From Microbacterium sp. T32 (GTDB taxonomy: Bacteria > Actinomycetota > Actinomycetes > Actinomycetales > Microbacteriaceae): DNA of 64,000 nt. The notes beneath the pieces were generated by a model that worked only from the letters and a program-made list of their open reading frames with translations, had not been told where the DNA came from and searched no databases. This document shows positions 61,482 through 64,000 of the stretch, piece by piece. Made by a program: the position numbers and the translations under genes. Location of the stretch: contig NZ_LQQP01000067.1 of the NCBI RefSeq assembly GCF_001619615.1, positions 1 through 64,000 of the forward strand. Reading direction: 5' to 3'. Each line of letters opens with the position of its first letter. Position 1 is the first letter of the stretch.

Positions 61482-63584
61482 ATGACCGACGCCGCCGTCC
61501 GTCCCACCACGCCCGCCACGAGCACGCGTACCCCCGTCGGGGGTGCGCCGACCGCAGCGCACTCCGCCGCCGAGGCCGCCGAGAGTCGCATCGACATCGA
61601 GCAGGTCACCGACCTGCTGCTCGGAACGTGGGCCGACACCCGCCGCGAGGCGCGCGCGATGCTGAAGGATCCGATCTTCTGGCGCGACGACAGCCTCGGC
61701 ATGGATGCCCACCGCACCCGCACCCTCGGCCAGCTGCACGAGCTCGTCGCTCGCAAGGCCGTGCACCGCGCGTTCCCGAAGCGGTTCGGCGGCGAGGAGA
61801 ACAACGGCGCCAACATCGCCGGCTTCGAGGAACTCGTGGCCGCCGACCCGAGCCTGCAGATCAAGTCGGGTGTCCAGTGGGGGCTGTTCGGCTCGGCCGT
61901 CCTGCAGCTCGGCACCGAGAAGCACCATGAGAAGTGGCTCCCCGGCATCATGAGCCTCGAGATTCCCGGGGCCTTCGCGATGACCGAGACCGGTCACGGC
62001 TCCGACGTGGCCGCGATCGGTACGACCGCGACCTACGACCCCGACACCGAGGAGTTCGTCATCCACACGCCGTTCCGCGGTGCGTGGAAGGACTACCTGG
62101 GCAACGCCGCGCTGCACGGCAAGGCCGCGACCGTGTTCGCCCAGCTCATCACCAACGGCGTGAACCACGGCGTGCACTGCTTCTACGTTCCGCTGCGCGA
62201 TGACGCAGGGAACTTCCTCCCCGGCATCGGCGGCGAGGACGACGGCCTCAAGGGCGGCCTCAACGGCATCGACAACGGACGTCTGCACTTCGACCAGGTC
62301 CGCGTCCCGCGCGAGAACCTGCTCAACCGCTACGGCGACGTCGCCGCGGACGGCACGTACTCGAGCGACATCGCGAGCCCCGGTCGCCGGTTCTTCACGA
62401 TGCTCGGCACGCTCGTCCAGGGGCGCGTCTCGCTCGACGGCGCGGCCGCGTGGGCGTCCGCGATCGGCCTCACCATCGCGATCACCTACGGCAACCAGCG
62501 TCGGCAGTTCGACTCCGGTAGCGGAACCCCCGAGGTCACGCTGCTCGACTACGGCAAGCACCAGCGCCGCCTGCTGCCGCGCCTCGCGACCACGTACGCC
62601 GAGATCTTCGCGCACGACGAGTTCCTGCAGAAGTTCGACGGCGTCTTCAGCGGACGCCTCGACACGGATGCCGACCGTGAAGACCTCGAGACGCTCGCCG
62701 CCGCGCTGAAGCCCCTGTCGACGTGGCACGCTCTCGACACGCTGCAGGAGTCGCGCGAAGCGTGCGGCGGCCAGGGGTTCCTCTTCGAGAACCGCCTCGT
62801 GGGGCTCCGCGCCGACCTCGACATCTACGTGACGTTCGAGGGCGACAACAATGTCCTGCTGCAGCTGGTCGGCAAGCGTCTGCTCGCCGACTACGCGCGC
62901 CAGTTCAAGGGCAAGGATGCCAAGGCCCTCGCCGCGTTCGCGGTGGGACAGACCGCCGGGAAGCTCTTCCACGGTGCGGGTCTACGTCAGCTCGGACAGG
63001 CCGTGACCGACCTCGGCTCGACCGCCCGCTCGGTCGAGAAGGGCCTGCGCGCGCAGCAGCAGCACGAACTTCTCGCGGGTCGTGTGCAGCAGATGGTGGC
63101 CGACATTGCGGGGCGGTTGCGCCCGGCATCCAAGCTCTCCCGCGAGGACGCGGCGGCGCTCTTCAACGAGAACCAGGCCGAGCTGATCGAGGCCGCACGG
63201 GCGCATGGCGAGCTGCTGCAGTGGGAGGCGTTCACCGACGCCATCAACCGCCTCGGCGATGACAGCTCGCGTCAGGTGCTGACGTGGCTGCGCGACCTGT
63301 TCGGCCTGCAGCTCATCGAGAAGCACCTGGCCTGGTACCTGATCAACGGGCGCCTCTCGACGCAGCGCGCGGCCGCGGTGTCGAGCTACATCGACCGTCT
63401 CTGCGTCCGGCTCCGCCCGCACGCGCAGGATCTCGTGGATGCCTTCGGCTATGGCCCCGAGCACATCCGTGCGTCGATCGCCACCGGCGTGGAGGACGAC
63501 CGGCAGAACGAGGCCGCGTCGTACTACTCGGCGCTGCGGGCGTCGGGCAACGCTCCGGTTCCGGAGAAGAAACCGGGCAAGTAA
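61482..63584 (+). CDS. Acyl-CoA dehydrogenase/oxidase-like protein, long form
   Basis: A 700-residue protein of the ACAD/acyl-CoA oxidase superfamily. Landmarks are FAMTETGHGSDVAAIGTTATYDPDTEEFVIHTP (flavin-adjacent loop), RVPRENLLNRYGDV and ACGGQGFLFENR LVGLRADLDIYVTFEGDNNVLLQ, which are typical of acyl-CoA oxidases rather than short dehydrogenases, as is the C-terminal extension (residues 500-700). Such enzymes do the first step of beta-oxidation. ATG 61482 lies after CGAAAGG. The gene is monocistronic. Confidence 0.9.
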   Translation: MTDAAVRPTTPATSTRTPVGGAPTAAHSAAEAAESRIDIEQVTDLLLGTWADTRREARAMLKDPIFWRDDSLGMDAHRTRTLGQLHELVARKAVHRAFPKRFGGEENNGANIAGFEELVAADPSLQIKSGVQWGLFGSAVLQLGTEKHHEKWLPGIMSLEIPGAFAMTETGHGSDVAAIGTTATYDPDTEEFVIHTPFRGAWKDYLGNAALHGKAATVFAQLITNGVNHGVHCFYVPLRDDAGNFLPGIGGEDDGLKGGLNGIDNGRLHFDQVRVPRENLLNRYGDVAADGTYSSDIASPGRRFFTMLGTLVQGRVSLDGAAAWASAIGLTIAITYGNQRRQFDSGSGTPEVTLLDYGKHQRRLLPRLATTYAEIFAHDEFLQKFDGVFSGRLDTDADREDLETLAAALKPLSTWHALDTLQESREACGGQGFLFENRLVGLRADLDIYVTFEGDNNVLLQLVGKRLLADYARQFKGKDAKALAAFAVGQTAGKLFHGAGLRQLGQAVTDLGSTARSVEKGLRAQQQHELLAGRVQQMVADIAGRLRPASKLSREDAAALFNENQAELIEAARAHGELLQWEAFTDAINRLGDDSSRQVLTWLRDLFGLQLIEKHLAWYLINGRLSTQRAAAVSSYIDRLCVRLRPHAQDLVDAFGYGPEHIRASIATGVEDDRQNEAASYYSALRASGNAPVPEKKPGK

Positions 63585-63592
63585 GCGCACGG

Positions 63593-63629
63593 ACGGAGGG
63601 CGGTGGCCGGAAGGACCGCCGCCCTCCGT
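63593..63629. terminator. Hairpin between convergent genes at the right end
   Basis: ACGGAGGGCGG (63593-63603) pairs with CCGCCCTCCGT (63619-63629), ending three bases before the stop of the small membrane-protein gene. Confidence 0.65.
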
Positions 63630-63631
63630 CG

Positions 63632-63832
63632 TCAGGTCCGGCGCAGCAGCACCAAGCGGACGACGGCGATTCCGGCGATGATGGCGCCCGCGATCAGCAT
63701 CACGAGGGCGAACCACAGCGGTCCGTTCACGGCGATGGCCACGATGCCGACGACGATCATGATGACGGCCAGGACAAGGCCGAGATACAACGAGACGCGT
63801 GTCCTTCGCGGACCCAGGGGAACGGTGTGCAT
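63632..63832 (-). CDS. Small two-TM membrane protein, 66 residues
   Basis: MHTVPLGPRRTRVSLYLGLVLAVIMIVVGIVAIAVNGPLWFALVMLIAGAIIAGIAVVRLVLLRRT: two membrane segments with a short Asn-Gly-Pro turn and basic ends. No family is recognised. The start at 63832 follows a TACTTT hexamer by seven bases; the open frame continues upstream to 63994 without hydrophobic character. Confidence 0.72.
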   Translation of the reverse strand: MHTVPLGPRRTRVSLYLGLVLAVIMIVVGIVAIAVNGPLWFALVMLIAGAIIAGIAVVRLVLLRRT

Positions 63833-63901
63833 GCCGGGAAAGTAGCGGCGGGCGGACGGCGAGGCCAGGGCTTGCGCCCGGCTCGTGTCGGAGCCCCGCC
63901 C

Positions 63902-63907
63902 TACGCT
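63902..63907 (+). promoter_or_regulatory. Leaderless -10 element of tag
   Basis: TACGCT, then six bases and the ATG at 63914. Confidence 0.5.
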
Positions 63908-63913
63908 GACACC

Positions 63914-64000
63914 ATGAGCGACCTCACCATCGACACTGACGGCCTCGCCCGCTGCGCGTGGGCCGGCGACGACGCCGAGTACCGCCGGTACCACGACGAG
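63914..64000 (+). CDS. tag: DNA-3-methyladenine glycosylase I, 3'-truncated by the window
   Basis: Only the first 29 residues are present: LARCAWAGDDAEYRRYHDE, which matches the N-terminus of TagI (RCxW with a zinc cysteine, then YxxYHDEEW). TagI excises 3-methyladenine. Leaderless start. The remainder lies outside the window. Confidence 0.8.
   Translation, partial: MSDLTIDTDGLARCAWAGDDAEYRRYHDE

Overview
The window is about 70% G+C and looks like the chromosome of a high-GC Gram-positive, most probably Microbacterium or another Microbacteriaceae. Support comes from the gene content (purD/purM/purF with a DUF3073 gene, a paired crcB system, a poxvirus-type topoisomerase IB, a DUF3494 ice-binding-like protein with a LAxTG cell-wall signal, an Rv2578c-type radical SAM protein), from many leaderless genes with a TAnnnT hexamer 6-7 bases before the start codon, and from a strongly over-represented GGATGCC/GGCATCC heptamer. 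This assignment rests on recognition, not on a search. No rRNA, tRNA, CRISPR array, transposase, integrase or phage gene was seen. The first 12 bases are a G run, so the left side is probably a contig end.

Layout. 0-8 kb: AraC fragment, LacI regulator, a frameshifted lipoprotein gene, nhaA, a uracil/xanthine permease, purC and a BCCT transporter. 8-12 kb: a PadR regulator with an 18-bp operator palindrome and its MFS drug exporter, then a DUF3494 surface protein broken by an in-frame amber codon. 12-21 kb: the purine block purD - purM - purF with conserved small neighbours. 21-25 kb: Usp, a DUF4097/PadR operon with a 17-bp-arm operator, small proteins and topoisomerase IB. 25-33.4 kb: two fluoride-channel genes (crcB) flanking a 7.4-kb catabolic cluster (PfkB kinase, class II aldolase, aldehyde dehydrogenase, MFS importer, TetR, flavin amine oxidase, SRPBCC protein, small protein); four copies of one 16-bp palindrome sit in three of its promoter regions. 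33.4-45.5 kb: an orphan RND pump behind a perfect 18-bp palindrome, a DUF998 protein, an ABM/galM pair, a DEAD-box helicase with a 177-residue N-terminal repeat, a radical SAM protein carrying a 344-residue intein, and an AAA ATPase. 45.5-53.5 kb: a VanY peptidase and an ECF vitamin/metal transporter whose S component is separated from its ATPase and T subunits by a 3.3-kb block on the other strand. 53.5-64 kb: a large secreted subtilase, pirin, GNAT, VOC, recQ, acyl-CoA dehydrogenase, a small membrane protein and the start of tag.

How parts work together. The purine genes form a dispersed de novo IMP pathway. PadR/MFS and PadR/DUF4097 are compact stress-response modules with visible operators. 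The 25.5-33 kb genes look like one regulon for uptake and oxidation of an unidentified amine- or carbohydrate-derived substrate. The ECF genes should assemble into one importer despite their separation. Between genes there are at least three families of interspersed inverted repeats; the best defined has 19-base arms around a 13-base centre and occurs three times.
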